NCBI GenBank assembly: GCA_011503125.2
Contig: WWBZ02000007.1
Span: 1,364,001 to 1,428,000 of the forward strand
From: Botryosphaeria dothidea
Lineage: Eukaryota; Ascomycota; Dothideomycetes; Botryosphaeriales; Botryosphaeriaceae
Length of the DNA: 64,000 nucleotides
Direction: 5' to 3'
The position numbers and the translations under genes were made by a program. Below, in pieces: positions 33,236 to 45,100 of this stretch (positions are counted from its first letter, which is position 1; each line of letters starts with the position of its first letter). The notes under the pieces are model-generated. The model made no database searches, was not told where the DNA came from, and was given only the letters and a program-made list of their open reading frames with translations.

Positions 33236-33378
33236 AAAGTATTTATTTTTTTTTGGCACGAGCGCCTCAGGCTACAGCTATTTGGGCTTTCGTCTCGTGT
33301 TCCATAATTTCAAAGTGTAAACCAATCCCAAGCCTGGTATACGGGATAGAAAATGCATGAAAGGAGAAAGAGTAGACT

Positions 33379-34681
33379 TCAGATTCGGCTTCTCTTTCCA
33401 CCATCACGCTCTTGTCCAGAGGATTCCAAAGATAGTGCTCCATACAATGAAGTGAGATCGTCTTCGTATGATGAGATCGATCGGTATGACATGCTTCGTG
33501 AGTAGGAAGCAGCCAAAGGAGCCGGCGCAAAACCTGGTGTGGAGAAACCATTCGAACGAGCCTGTTCCAAGCTTGGTGGATAGGAAGCATTCAAAGGGGC
33601 TGACTGCGAGTTTACTTGCGGCCGATACATTGCTTCGTGAATGCTTTGCGCTTGATATTGGGGTTGCTGCAGTGTCCAGTTGAGCTGCCCAAACCATCCA
33701 GAGTCGTCGGAACCCGTAAATTGGTTGAACATAGAGTACGGGTCAGCAGTCTGAGTCCATGGGTTGCTCTTCATGTTCGGACTACCGTCAAACCGTGGTG
33801 CGTGCGTGTCCGCATAGCTGGGGTTCCGGGGTGAGGCACTGCCCGGATGGATATTTGGTAGTGTTCTGTCAACTTTTGTGTCTTCGTGGCTGGTAATCTT
33901 CCAAAGCCCGGACTTCCGCTTATGAGTTTGCAGTAGGTTCAAGCCTCGGCTTCCGCCGGATTTCTCGTTGCTCTCGTATTGTTGTTCTTGATGCGTGCTC
34001 TTTGCCCCAGGCTCGGGGATATTAAGAAAGGGTTCATTTCCCCTCTGAAAATCCGCTGCTACTTGGTCTTTTTCTAGCGGATGTTTTAATGGCTTTGGTG
34101 CTGAACAACTGGGCGAACGCGTGTTTCGAGCTACGTCTGGTGAGGGAGACCGCCACTCGATGCCTTCGGGAGTTGGCGCTGCTACTCATCAATACTTTTT
34201 TTCCCAACCAACAACAAGACAGTGCCTATCTTCTTCAGGATAAGTCTCAATATGCTCCGTCTCTTCTTCCCGCTCGTTCTTCTGACGGCGCAGGAATCGT
34301 TTGATCTTGTGGGTCGGCACGCGCTTTCCTTCACATGTAAACACAGTATCTTTGTTCTCGGCATTCCTCTTTGCGGCCTTCTTTGCTATGAACTTCATCA
34401 TCGCGCCAGTCACATATTTCGAAACTTCCCACGTTTCCAGCTTGCTCAAGTAGGCCCTCCGGCTAATAGAAGGTCAGAAATGGTGGGATATGGCCCGCGA
34501 ACCGCAATGGGAAAGTTGATTGTAATACGTACGAAGGAGCGAATCCAATCTTCTTCAGTTCCGTCGCCATTTCATCGTAGCCTTTTTGCTCATATAGCGG
34601 CACAATCATCTCTTTGTGAGCGTCCCAGTCATACTTCGGAGCGGGGCCAACCCGCTTCGGGGCGTTCGGCGGCGATTCCAT
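33379..34681 (-). CDS. Clr5-domain protein
   Basis: Exon 1 (34681-34533) gives MESPPNAPKRVGPAPKYDWD, continuing AHKEMIVPLYEQKGY and KKIGFAPS. It is spliced to RRAYLSKLETWEVSKYVTG in exon 2 (from 34462). Together these form the fungal Clr5 domain (W-x-x-x-K, LY, RR-Y ... W), often found in putative DNA-binding or RNA-associated proteins of unknown role. A basic region KFIAKKAAKRNAENK follows. After VVGWEKKY there are two consecutive TGA codons near 34189, but the same frame then runs to 33379 with a Ser/Gln-rich tail. A third intron from about 34199 to 34127 (branch CTCAC, acceptor CGTAG) would bypass them; its donor is uncertain. The domain call is firm, the 3' structure is not. Confidence 0.6.
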
Positions 34682-34728
34682 AGCGGGGGTTTTTAAGCCT
34701 GGCGTTTATGATGACTAGAGAGTGTTTG

Positions 34729-34834
34729 CAACAAAAGTGCAGTGCCTTGCACAGCGTGATACTTATATCTGCCTTGTGATGACAAAAGTGCAGTTACACG
34801 ACAAGGCTGCGGCCAAGCTGAACAAATGTGCAGT
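34729..34834 (-). promoter_or_regulatory. Repeated ACAAAAGTGCAGT motifs upstream of the Clr5 gene
   Basis: Three copies: near 34732 (ACAAAAGTGCAGTG), 34782 (ACAAAAGTGCAGTT) and 34821 (ACAAATGTGCAGTG). They lie about 50-150 bp before the start codon at 34681. The spacing of about 50 and 39 bp does not look like a simple tandem repeat. Confidence 0.55.
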
Positions 34835-35344
34835 GACTGGGGGTTGGAACAGCGCAACCAATGAAATGGCAGTTTCTGCACACCGCATGATCCTTCGGTG
34901 CACAGCCTGCGTGTTCAGCCTTGTCAACAATCTACATTCGCCACTTGATTCCTGAATATGTTAGGTCAGCTATGTATGGTAGAAAATGGGGTTTACCAGG
35001 TTCTTACCATCCAAGAAGCAAGAGCAGCTTCGAATGCTCCCTTGAACAGGCTCGTCAAGACTTTGTGACGGAATATAAAAACAAACACAATATAGAATTG
35101 GAGCGCCATGTTGGCAATTAAGCTCTACAAAGCCTCGAGGTGACATCACAACGGAGCTTTGCATTCCACCGATTTCCCGGAATCTTTCCTCATCTGGGAA
35201 AACCCTGACTTCTACAAAATCAAAGTATTGGGTCGTATTTCCTCCCACATGACATCCTTCATTCTTCCGTGAGTTAGCGTCAGGTTCCAAAGCTGGACCT
35301 ACTGAACAACCCCAAAAGCCACCGAGATGCTCTTCTGTAAACCT
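34835..35344. other. Interval with no supported gene
   Basis: About 500 bp between the Clr5 promoter motifs and the decayed tail of the second Clr5 gene. It contains scattered open frames only. Confidence 0.4.
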
Positions 35345-35869
35345 CACTCCCGAACCCCACCACCTTCAGAACCAAACTCTTCGATGCCCAATTCCCTTTT
35401 ATCGCCATATTCCTAGTAGGCAGCGCTGCTCTCAGTTTGGCATTTGACTTTACTTTCACCAGCTTCCTTGGGTTCCTCATACGCGCCGCAGCCTAGTTCT
35501 GCTGTCCCCTCTCGCAGTAGTTTGGATAGAGGATATCAAGAGCCCTTCGTTGAATTCGTGAACCCAGATGCGTCCGCAGGTTCCATTGGCTCCGTAAAAG
35601 TAGAGAACCGGTCGGCATTAGGAGTCAAGGGAAGGCAAAATCCGTTTCCGGCTGATGCCGAGAAGACATGGTAGCGGTAGTTGTGGATCACTTTGAATCA
35701 AAAGCAGCAGCTCTTGTGCAGTGCTACTCGTGGAATATCCGTAATTTCTGCGAGAGGGGTTCCTTTTGTTCGTATGAGCAATGGACTGATGACCAGTCCA
35801 GGCTCAGCCGACGGTCCTGAATGCCCCTTAATTTGAATCGAGCGCCTCGGACACTTTAAAGACATCTGC

Positions 35870-36528
35870 TTAGTCCTTATACAAGTGGGAGTAATAATAG
35901 GGACACACGAACCTTGACAATTTTCCGCATGGTTGATTCGGTCCAATGTCCTGCGCCCGCTTGACTGCGCCGCAGTCGTCGTGGGATATAGCCTCGGGGA
36001 TTGACACGTGGGAGTCCACCGAACTGACCTCAATCCCCACGATTTTGGTGCTCTTCGTCCTGGAGGGGGCGCAATAGCTCATTCCCTCCGGTGTTTTCGG
36101 GTCTTCACAACCGCAGTCATCACTCACATCGCTACCGTTGCACGGCTCCCTCTGCTCAAAGCGGTCAAGCTTCCGCTCCGGCACCACCTTTCCATGCAGC
36201 TTGAAGACCGTCATCTTGCCCCGGCCCCTCATTTTTCTTCGCTTATGCACTATGAACTTCATGTCCTGGGTCTTGATGTTCTTTTCGATTCCCCACTCAT
36301 TGAATTTGTTGAAGTATGATCTTCTCCTGCGCTTTTCATCAGAATGGTCTGTGAGGGTTTAAGATAGGATGGACTGCTCACGTTGGTGAAAATCCCTTCT
36401 TCGTCATCTCCTTTTTCATAACCTTGAATCCCTTCTCTTGGTAAAGCCGTACAATACTCTCCTTGTGCGCATCCCAGTCATACTTGACGCGGCTGTTAAG
36501 GCCCCCGGCCCGAGGGAGTTGGGGCCAT
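35870..36528 (-). pseudogene. Second Clr5-domain gene, damaged
   Basis: The ATG at 36528 begins MAPTPSGRGP. One base too many in CCTTAAC (about 36496) then shifts the frame; ignoring it restores NSRVKYDWDAHKESIVRLY and KEMTKKGFSPT. A 55-bp intron (36381-36327) joins this to RRSYFNKFNEWGIEKNIK, followed by the basic MKFIVHKRRKMRGRGKM. The paralogue at 33.4-34.7 kb shares YDWDAHKE, the intron position and the basic segment. The frame stops at 35870. Downstream to about 35345 a Ser/Glu-rich tail can still be traced with several stop codons. I read it as a decaying paralogue; a sequence error at the frameshift alone would not remove the tail stops. Confidence 0.6.
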
Positions 36529-36900
36529 TGGTAAGGCTGTCAAGAGAATCGACGAGGTTGAGAGGGGCGTGTTGTCAGAAAAAAAAAAAAACAGTTGAAT
36601 GTGAGCTAGTGACAGGAATAGATAGAGAACGCGATGCCTTGTCCCAAGTGATCTGAGCGTCTTGTTTCTATTTGAGCTGTACTGAGAACCATAAGCGCGC
36701 AGGCAGCTACACGAGCTGGTGACAAAAGTGCAATGACGCACGGCAAGGGCAAGCGAGCCAGCAGGATGGGGCCAATTCATCGACGAATCGGAGCGCATCC
36801 AAGATCCGCGCGAGAATAGACTTTGTGAATCATCAATTCGTCTCGTTTTTTTTTTTACAGAAGCGCTCACAACCTTTTCCTTCTCGGTTCCTTGTCCATC
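36529..36900. other. Intergenic, with one motif copy and two poly-A/T runs
   Basis: Contains a 13-A run near 36578, a T-rich run near 36846, and a single ACAAAAGTGCAATG at about 36722, 194 bp upstream of the second Clr5 start. No gene is seen. Confidence 0.5.
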
Positions 36901-38199
36901 TCACGCAGCCGGCTCACCCGCCGGCCCCACCAACACCTCTCCCAACGGGCTCGCAACACCGAAATCCGGCGAGCCGTCCTCCTTCCAGCTCACCCTGTCG
37001 ACGCTCGTGTACCTGTTGCCGTCGCACGCGCCGTTCGCGTTGGCCGTGGCGTGGTACACGTTCCAGATCTCGGTGCCGTCGGGCGAGGTGAAGAAGGCGT
37101 TTGTGCGCGGTGCCGAGGTTGCCGTTGGCCGACGAGAAGACCGGGCCTGACTTGGTCCAGGAGTCGCGGACCAGCGGATCGGCGCCGTCGGCGAGGGTGA
37201 GGAGCCCGAGCTGGTAGGACGTCGTCCAGCAGTAGGAGGCGGAGAAGACGATGTAGTAGGTCCCGCTGCTGGGGCTTTGGAGGAGGTAGGGGCCTTCGTT
37301 GACGGGGGCGCCGACGGTCTCCCTGGTGAGGGGTGTTAGTTTGGGTGTGGAGGATAAGGAGGATTGGAGAGGAAGGGATATGGTGGAGAGGGAGGTTGCT
37401 GGGGAGGCTTACCAGTCCTCGGTCGGCTCGGAGATGAGAACGGTGGAACCGAGGGAAGTTGGCGAGGTCATGGACGCGATGCAAAGGGATTGGATGTCGG
37501 TGCCGTCGAAGCAAGACCAGGTGAAGTAGCGCTGGTCGTTGATGGTAGGCGACGCTGCCGTCAATGCCCCAAGTAGAGGATAAGAGTCGCGACCCAAGCA
37601 TAGTCGTCATCCCAAGGGTGAGCTCCACCTTCAAGGACCTGAGGCGCTGTCCGTCAAGGTTCTCTGCGGTGCCTGCAGAGTAGTAGATGTACCAAGTGCC
37701 GTCGAGCTCGTGGAGTTCTGCAGTAACATAAGTTTTTGTTTTTAACAGAGAATAATGCTAGGATAACAAATTGACTGCCCGCGTGATCATTGATAAGATG
37801 CAGAGATTGAGGGGAATTATCCAGTCCCAAAGAAAACAGGAAGTACAAGTGGAACCCCGCTTGATTCGAGAAATAGATTAAAGAAAGAGGTTGAGAAGAC
37901 TCTAAAGTCTACGAGGAAAAAAGTCCACATACCGGGAGCCCAAAACACTGCAGCACCTAGATGGGTCCCTCATCAACCCACACCGTCTTCCCCTCTCCCG
38001 TCTTCAATCCCTCAATAGTCGTGGCCCTGGTGAGCTGGACATCCGTCCATGTCGTCGTCATCAGATAGTAGTAGCCATCATACCACACAATCTGGGGGTC
38101 ACTCCCGTTGGTTTCGCGGAGCGGATTCGAGTAGTTCGCGGCGGCCGCCAACTGGGTCAATGCCGCAAGAGATGCAGCAAACAAGCCGGAGAAGAGCAT
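36901..38199 (-). pseudogene. Glycoside hydrolase family 43, secreted, with multiple frameshifts
   Basis: It starts MLFSGLFAASLAALTQLAAA (signal peptide), then NYSNPLRETNGSDPQIVWYDG with the GH43 catalytic aspartate, and ends GEVLVGPAGEPAA. The body includes ELHELDGTWYIYYSAGTAEN, VLEGGAHPWDDDYAW, STWGIDGSV, TINDQRYFTWSCFDG, VNEGPYLLQSPS and NVYHATANANGACDGNRY. These pieces lie in different frames. Single-base shifts are needed near 37962, 37943 (TTTT run), 37640, 37580, 37547 and 37102 (AAA run). Two introns are normal: 37932-37718, and one ending in CACCAG near 37325. GH43 enzymes are arabinofuranosidases/xylosidases. The protein text is well preserved, so decay is recent or the sequence has local errors. 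Confidence 0.8.
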
Positions 38200-39273
38200 T
38201 TTGGATCAAAGAAGAGAGGACCAGGATTGTGAAACAGGCGCAGTGACAAGCAGAAGGAGGCTCGACAACTGATGAGGTACCTGATCCAGGAACAGGGAAG
38301 CCGAGAGCGCTTTATAGGAACGCCATCCACCTGCCATCCCGCCGGCTTGTCTACCCGCCAGCAAGCGCTTACTCTTACGTCCGCCATCCCGCCGCCGGGG
38401 CAGCCAGCCAAGTGCAGTATACCACATCCACCTGCCCAACTGCGCAAGTTTCCAAGAAAGCGGAGTACATGGACCAAAACGGCGGGATCACGCGACAGCA
38501 GGCCTTTGCATGGTACCACAGAGGGCGCGTGTTCGGAGCGTCGGACGCGAGCTATATTGCAACCATATGGGATTAAGGGCCTTGGCCGGGCCGAAGCGAG
38601 AAGATTGGAGAAAAAATGTGGGTTGCAGTGCCCCGCGTTTTTGGTTCTTTCTCGCGTACTCGGTGGCTGCTCCGGTGGGTGTTGTGGATCTGGCGCCGTC
38701 TAACCCCGGCGGGATTGCTTGGCTGGGGGAGGTTGGCGCGTTTGTGTAGGCGGGGCGGCTGCCGAAGGCCAAGGTCTCGTGGCGGAAATACCGCGTGATG
38801 ACCGGTGGAGTTATTGAAATGCCGGGGCAGCGAATGCCGAAATATGGTGGACTCGCGCCACAGCGAGTCGGCGTCTGGGATGAGGCTCAAGACTCTTCGG
38901 CAAGCTCGATACCTGAAGGGCGCTTGCGGGGTGGCGGCGGTGGGCGACAAACGTGATGTCAGCGGCTGCGGGGACGCTGTTTGAGGGGAAATAAGTTGTT
39001 TGCAAGCATGGGGATGAATGGCGGTGTGGAGTATTCGTATTCAGATCGAATTCTTGCGACAGGGGCTGTTTGTGCTTACTTCAAGATTCAGCAACAGCAG
39101 AGTAGAACCCGTATCAATAGACATTTTACTCAACTTTGAAGCACCCAGCCAAGTGTACTGTACATGAACCACGAAGGACATTTGAAAATCGAACAGACAG
39201 GTAATTTTAGCTTCTTTAGGTTGACTGATCCGTCGAAAAGGATGATAGGGTGTAGGGATGGCTGCCACGGAAC
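38200..39273. other. Intergenic, upstream of the GH43 gene
   Basis: About 1.07 kb. The frames of up to 143 codons here have no domain or splice support. It probably includes the GH43 promoter and the 3' flank of the phospholipase gene. Confidence 0.45.
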
Positions 39274-39921
39274 TCATGGTTTCATTATCCCCCGTGAGCG
39301 CTTGCTATGGTCGGTGTCGCATTCCTCAGAGAAGACATTCCCAAATGCTCTGACACCATCATAATACGCTTGCTTCAACCACCCACATATCGGCCGAACA
39401 AACCAGTTCTTCTCCGCACATATATCCTCCAAGTCATGCGAGAATGCCCTGTCTATCCTCTGCCGCATGTCGGGGCTCAGAGCACACAAGGTGGAGAAAC
39501 CTGCGTAACCAAAATCATGGCGCACACAGGCGTTGTAAAACGAAACCCCGAATGGTTTGTCTGGCGCCAAGGTGCATCCATCTGAGCTCCAGAGCCAGTC
39601 ACTGATACACGAGAGGTTTTTGGCGTGATAGTATGCAATGAATTCGTCGAGGGTGACTTCGAAGGTGAGATGATTGACCCAATAGCTTTTATCGCACGAA
39701 CTTGTCGGCGCAGCAGTCGTAGTAGGGCTAGATAGGATAACCAGAGTTGCCGTAGGCGTAGCGATACTGGTGTTCGACGCCGTTGCATTCCACGCGGTAG
39801 TGTGATTCAAGTCGATTGTGCTGAAAACGTGGGTAGCCGCCGAGGGAATGGCTGCTCCTGAAACGGAGGCCGAGAGCACGGCAACGCCGATGATGACCAG
39901 GTATGGGCGCAAAAATGTCAT
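39274..39921 (-). CDS. Secreted fungal/prokaryotic-type phospholipase A2
   Basis: A single exon of 215 residues. The start at 39921 gives a clean signal peptide (MTFLRPYLVIIGVAVLSASV before SGAAIP). An upstream ATG at 39957 is possible. A Thr/Ser-rich linker precedes the catalytic domain, which holds CVRHDFGYAGF near 140-150. This is the CxxHDxGY motif whose His-Asp pair binds calcium and activates water in sPLA2 group XIV enzymes. Several cysteines (SCDKSYW, CISDW, CTLAPD, ICAEKNW) fit disulfides in a secreted enzyme. It would hydrolyse the sn-2 ester of phospholipids outside the cell. Confidence 0.85.
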   Translation of the reverse strand: MTFLRPYLVIIGVAVLSASVSGAAIPSAATHVFSTIDLNHTTAWNATASNTSIATPTATLVILSSPTTTAAPTSSCDKSYWVNHLTFEVTLDEFIAYYHAKNLSCISDWLWSSDGCTLAPDKPFGVSFYNACVRHDFGYAGFSTLCALSPDMRQRIDRAFSHDLEDICAEKNWFVRPICGWLKQAYYDGVRAFGNVFSEECDTDHSKRSRGIMKP

Positions 39922-41144
39922 GGTTTTAGCCTGCCGAAGGATGTTAGGGAAAGTCAACCCTGGTGCTTGCCATGGTATGTGTACGTACAGTTGCTATTTG
40001 GGATGACAAGATCAGTAACTCGTTGCTTAATGGACCGATACAGACTTTGAGTGGACTGAATCGTTAAGAGAAAGACAGCTAGCTCGATGGTCTGCACTAC
40101 TGAAAGTAGTCGCCCGTTTGCGCAGCTGATCCTTGGTCGTGCGTCTTGGCAGGGAGGTTCTTTTTGCTGAGCTTGGTACGACTCTTTTTCTAAGCTGTCC
40201 CTTTGATCCAAGCGTGGTTATGTAAAGTACCGCGAACTACTTTTATGGCTTCACTGCGGGTACCACCGTAGTTGCACGAACGAAGTACTAGCTCAAGATA
40301 CCCTTGGAAACCTGTACCGACGTTCCGTGGGGAGTGCTCCAGCGCTCCGGAAATGTGAAAGAGGCAAACTCCGCTAAGGAATGAGCGACTGGAAAAAGAA
40401 GAGAGGAGGCGCATGCGATCTCGAAAGGAAAGAAAGAACGAGGGTAGACTCTCAAGCTTTGTGGTCGGCCTGATCAATACAGGGCTGAGGCGGTATATAT
40501 AGCAATATACGGCACAAACATCCGAGCCGGCGGACACGGAGCAGGCCGTTGGAAGCGACTGAGAAAAGAAATCGCAGGCAGACAAATCTCATTTGTTTCA
40601 TACTGACTCGAAGTCAGCGACTTCCATTTCCCGTGCAGAGGAACGAGGGCTGAATCGAGCTTCAGGAGCACTCCAAACATTTTCACCGAGCTCGGCAGAT
40701 CACGTCTAGCCTGAGATTTCCCACTCCTCCACGTTGCATTGCGGCAATCAGGAGCCCATTGACATGCAACCACTCAGAGAACGTGTTGGCAAAAGCTTCC
40801 GTGAAGTTGAGCAGTGCACGCTTCCTGTTCAACCAAGTAGCGATTAAAAGTTTACACGGACGAATCCTCAAGCTGCCGCTTCTTGAAACGACCCCAGGCC
40901 CTACCGGACAGTCTGTGCGGGGGCTCCACAAGCGGTCATCCGGTGTGATAACACGACTGGTTCGGCAGCGCGGAGAATAAATCCAAGTGCGTTTCTGTCC
41001 GAGATGTTGGGATGATTGCCTTCCAAAATCAACTCCAAAAGCGAGGGCAAATTCCGAAGAGGCCACCGCTGAGCGGGAGCAATGGATGACGAAGCTCGTA
41101 TTGGTGATGGTTAGGAGCTCGCTTGCAAGCGGGAAGCCCCGCAG
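39922..41144. other. 1.2-kb interval without a supported gene
   Basis: Frames up to 131 codons overlap on the minus strand and none shows a domain. It contains the phospholipase promoter and the 3' flank of the deaminase gene. Confidence 0.45.
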
Positions 41145-41669
41145 CTATAAGCGATCCCTGATGGGCTTCCAGTAGATGTCGCTTTCTTCCATGACGATTT
41201 TGTCAAGACCAGGCAATGGGCCCAAAATTTGGATGTCCTTCTGGCTGCCGTCGAGGATGTCGCGGCAATGCCACTTCATGGTGAAGTTTTCGGGATTTCC
41301 TTTGCCGGTCAGGTCAGCAAGCTGGTCGTTGGTGGCAGCGTAAACAATGCGTCCGATATTGGCCCAGTAAATGGTGCTTGTGCACATTGCACATGGCTCC
41401 CAGGTGCTGTACAGAGTGCATTTCCACAGGAATTCCTGACTGTAGTGCAGAGCAGCAAGGCGGGCGAGACCGGACTCGGCGTGATCGACATGACTGAGCG
41501 AGCAGTGAGTGAGAAGTACAGTGTCGCCGTCCGGGCCCACGAGAGCGCCAGCAAAAGGGCGTTTGCCCTGGGTCATGGCAAGGCGCTGGACCTTGAGACA
41601 GGCCTCAACGCCGGCGGCCTGCTGGTCTGGAGTGGGGAGTGGGGCTCTGGGAGGAAAGACGGTCGACAT
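41145..41669 (-). CDS. Zinc-dependent nucleoside/nucleobase deaminase
   Basis: A single exon of 174 residues with the cytidine-deaminase fold signatures: zinc ligand and catalytic glutamate in DHAESGLARLA, and the second zinc site PCAMCTSTIYWANIGRIVYA. The C-terminus SDIYWKPIRDRL closes the domain. The type resembles guanine deaminase and other CMP/dCMP-deaminase-superfamily enzymes. The exact base is not readable. It is divergent from VPS18, with 435 bp between the start codons. Confidence 0.88.
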   Translation of the reverse strand: MSTVFPPRAPLPTPDQQAAGVEACLKVQRLAMTQGKRPFAGALVGPDGDTVLLTHCSLSHVDHAESGLARLAALHYSQEFLWKCTLYSTWEPCAMCTSTIYWANIGRIVYAATNDQLADLTGKGNPENFTMKWHCRDILDGSQKDIQILGPLPGLDKIVMEESDIYWKPIRDRL

Positions 41670-42104
41670 GGCGATAGACTGTTCAGGGACGAAGATAGGC
41701 TGATGTATGTGTGCTCAGGATGCGCGGGAGCGGGCTTTATGTGAAGGGCGTCGGAGAGGTCCGCTATCGCGCATCCCACTCTTCGGGCAGGGTGCGGAGC
41801 ATCTCAACTTGTTGCCGCGACACTGCAGGCCATGTCATGTGCCAGATGGGCCGGTTGCGATAAGCGGGAGCAGGTGAGTGAAGCAGCGAGTTGGTGAGGA
41901 GCGGATGGTTGGGCGAGGACAGAGACCTCGGCGGAGGGCGGGGCCCGTGCGCGGTGCATCACGTCTGACGCAGCTCCGTCCAGCTCGAGTGAAGCTCCAA
42001 CGCCTGCTCCACACGCCAGCAATACTGACACCGCGCGGCAATGCCCGTCTCCTCCGCTGCCCGAGCATGATACTGGACGTCGCGCCGTGATCCACCCTCC
42101 CGCC
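41670..42104. promoter_or_regulatory. Divergent promoter region of the deaminase and VPS18
   Basis: 435 bp between two opposing start codons, GC-rich on the VPS18 side. No recognisable named element. Confidence 0.45.
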
Positions 42105-45100
42105 ATGGCCTTCGAATCCTCCAGCGGCTATGTCGCGTCCAGCAGCCTACACGACCTCACCGATGCCTCGCTACCCATCTTCAACGTCGAGCTGGTCAAC
42201 CTCAAATTCGACCGCCCTTCAGACTTCGTCGCCGCCGAGGTCGCCAACAATGTCCTAATCCTCGCCTTCGAGACCGGCCGCATCTTGCGCTTCGACCTCG
42301 ACAGCCCTGAGGACATTGACGGTTTGCCAACCTCGCCCACACTCATCCCCCACCACCATGCTTACCGCTTGCAGATGTCGACCTGCCCAAGAGACCCTCG
42401 GAAGTCGGTGTCATTCGTCGCATGTTCCTCGACCCGACTGCCTCCCATTTGATCATCACCACAACCCTCGCCGAAAATTACTACCTGCACACCCAGAGCC
42501 GCCAGCCCAAGGCTCTGTCGAGGTTGAAGGGCGTGCCCATTGAGAGCGTTTCATGGAATCCCTCCGAGCCCACCGCTTCCACTCGCGAAATCCTCATTGG
42601 CGCTTCCGACGGCACCGTCTACGAAGTATATGTCGAGCCCTCCGCCGAATTCTACCGCCGCGAAGAAAGATACCTGAAGTCTGTCTACAAGGCAGATGGG
42701 CCTGTCGTGGGCCTGTGGACCGATGCCATCCCGGGCAGGCCAGACATACGGCGAGTGCTGATCGCTACCCCGTCGGACCTGCAGCATTTTGTGGGAAGAG
42801 TTGGCAGGCACGGTCGTGAAGGTAGTGGTTCCATCTACGCTCGCCTTTTTGAATCCGAGGTTCCAACTTCCTATGAGCTGAATGGTGGTTCTCGACCTGG
42901 TCCTTCGATGCTTGCTGTGTCTCCAGATACCCAGGAGGTTGCCGCCTCGACAGCCACTGAGAACGAGCGAGCTTTCGCATGGTTGAATTCCCACGGCGTG
43001 GTTCATGGGAAGCTGCTGACCAATGCCGACTCATCCAACCTTGGAAACATGGTTATTCAAGGCTCCAAAATGCTTCCGAGGTCTAAGATTCCACCGAGTC
43101 AGACAGCTGGTGGTCGTCCAAAAGCCATCCAGGAGCCCGCTAGCTCAATGATCCTTAGCCACTGGCATGTCATTCAGCTTGTCGACGGACGAGTTGTCTG
43201 TGCTAATAGGCTTGATGATACTGTTGCGTATGATCAGGCCGTCCTTGAGCCGGGAGAAGACTCACTAGGCCTAGTCGCAGACCAGAAGAAGAGCACTTTC
43301 TGGTTATTCACCAAGCAGGAGGTCTTTGAAATCAGTGTCTACGATGAAAGCCGCGACGTATGGAAGATCCTCCTCAGTCAGCAGCAATTTGATGCGGCTT
43401 CCCAGTTTGCAAAAACACCGTCCCAAAAAGATGCTGTTGCTACCGCCTCTGGGGACTATCTCGTCAAAAAGGGCCAGTTTTTGGAGGCTGCCACTGTGTA
43501 TGGGAGAAGCACAAAACCTTTTGAGCAGGTCGCTCTTACCTTCATTGATCACGGCGAGCAAGATGCATTGAGGAAATACCTGACTACCAAACTCTCTACC
43601 ATCAAGAAATCTGCCACTATGCAGCGGATTCTTGTTGCGACTTGGCTGGTCGAGATTTTCATATCCAAACTGAATGCATTGGATGATACTATCGGGACAA
43701 AGGCAGAGTTGTCCGAAGGAATGAATGCTCGCGACACCGAAGATCAATTGTCACTCACCCGTCGAGAGTTCCAGGAGTTCGTGACGAAGCACAAGGCCGA
43801 CCTTGACCGAAAGACGGTCTATGAGATTATCAGCAGTCACGGACGGGAGGAAGAACTTCTGTTCTTCGCGACAGTTGTTAATGATTACAACTACGTGCTG
43901 GCGTACTGGATCCAAAGAGAGCGATGGGCCGAATCCTTGGACGTGCTGAAGAAGCAAACAGACCCTGAGATCTTCTACAAATATAGTTCCGTCTTGATGG
44001 CCAACGTGTCTATTGAACTCGTCGAAATCCTCATGAGGCAAGCAAATCTTGAAGCGAGAAAACTCATCCCGGCCCTCCTCAACTATAACAAGATCACCCA
44101 AGGCCCTCTCTCACAGGTTTGTTCACATGGTCTTGATTCGGCCATGAGCATGAGACTAACGTAGAGTGCAGAATCAAGCTGTTCGCTATCTCTTGTTTGA
44201 GATCAATCAGCATCACTCCGCCGACGCGGCCGTACACAACACATTAATCTCGATTTACGCATCGCATCCGTCCCGTGACGAGTTGGCACTTCTTCAGTAT
44301 CTCGAAGCGCAGTCGTACGCCCAGGAACAGAACTATGACGCCGATTTTGCACTCCGCCTCTGCATTCAACACAAGCGAGTCCAGAGCTGCGTCCATATCT
44401 ACAGTTCCATGTCGCAATACGTCCAAGCCGTCGAGCTCGCCTTGAAATACGACGAGGTCGACCTCGCCAGCTCCGTCGCCGACCGCCCCGAGGCCAATCC
44501 AGCTCTCCGTAAGAAGCTCTGGCTCGCCGTCGCCAAGAAGGTCATCTCCCAAAGCACCGGCATCAAGCCCGCGATCGAGTTCCTGCGCCGTTCGGACCTG
44601 CTCCGCATCGAAGACCTGATTCCGTTCTTTCCAGATTTCGTCGTCATCGACGACTTCAAGGAGGAGATTTGCGCCGCGCTCGAGGAGTACAGCCGGCAGA
44701 TCGACGCGCTGAAGAAGGAAATGGACGAGAGCACCGAGACCGCCAAGCACATCAAGGAGGACATCAAGCAGCTCGAGTCTCGCTACGCCATCGTCGAACC
44801 CGGCGAGAAGTGCCATATTTGTCGCTTACCTCTGCTGGCTAAACAGTTTTTCGTGTTTCCCTGCCAGCACGCGTTCCATTCGGAGTGTCTGGGCAAGAAG
44901 GTCGTGGAGCAGGCGGGCAGGAGCAAGGCGAATCGCATCAGTAAGCTGCAGATGGAGGTGAGCAAGGGATTGAGTACGGGTGCAAGTCGGGAGAGGGCGG
45001 CTAGGGAGTTGGATGAATTGGTTGCTGCGGCTTGGTAAGTGCATGCTGTGAAAAGCTGTGGTGTTGAGTTTGGCTAACATTTTTATTTTGCAGTGTTCTG

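Noticed and set aside
33245..33266. T-run followed by GGCACGAG, resembling a cDNA-library adaptor
   Set aside because: Only eight bases match and the sequence is continuous with its flanks; chance is more likely than vector contamination.
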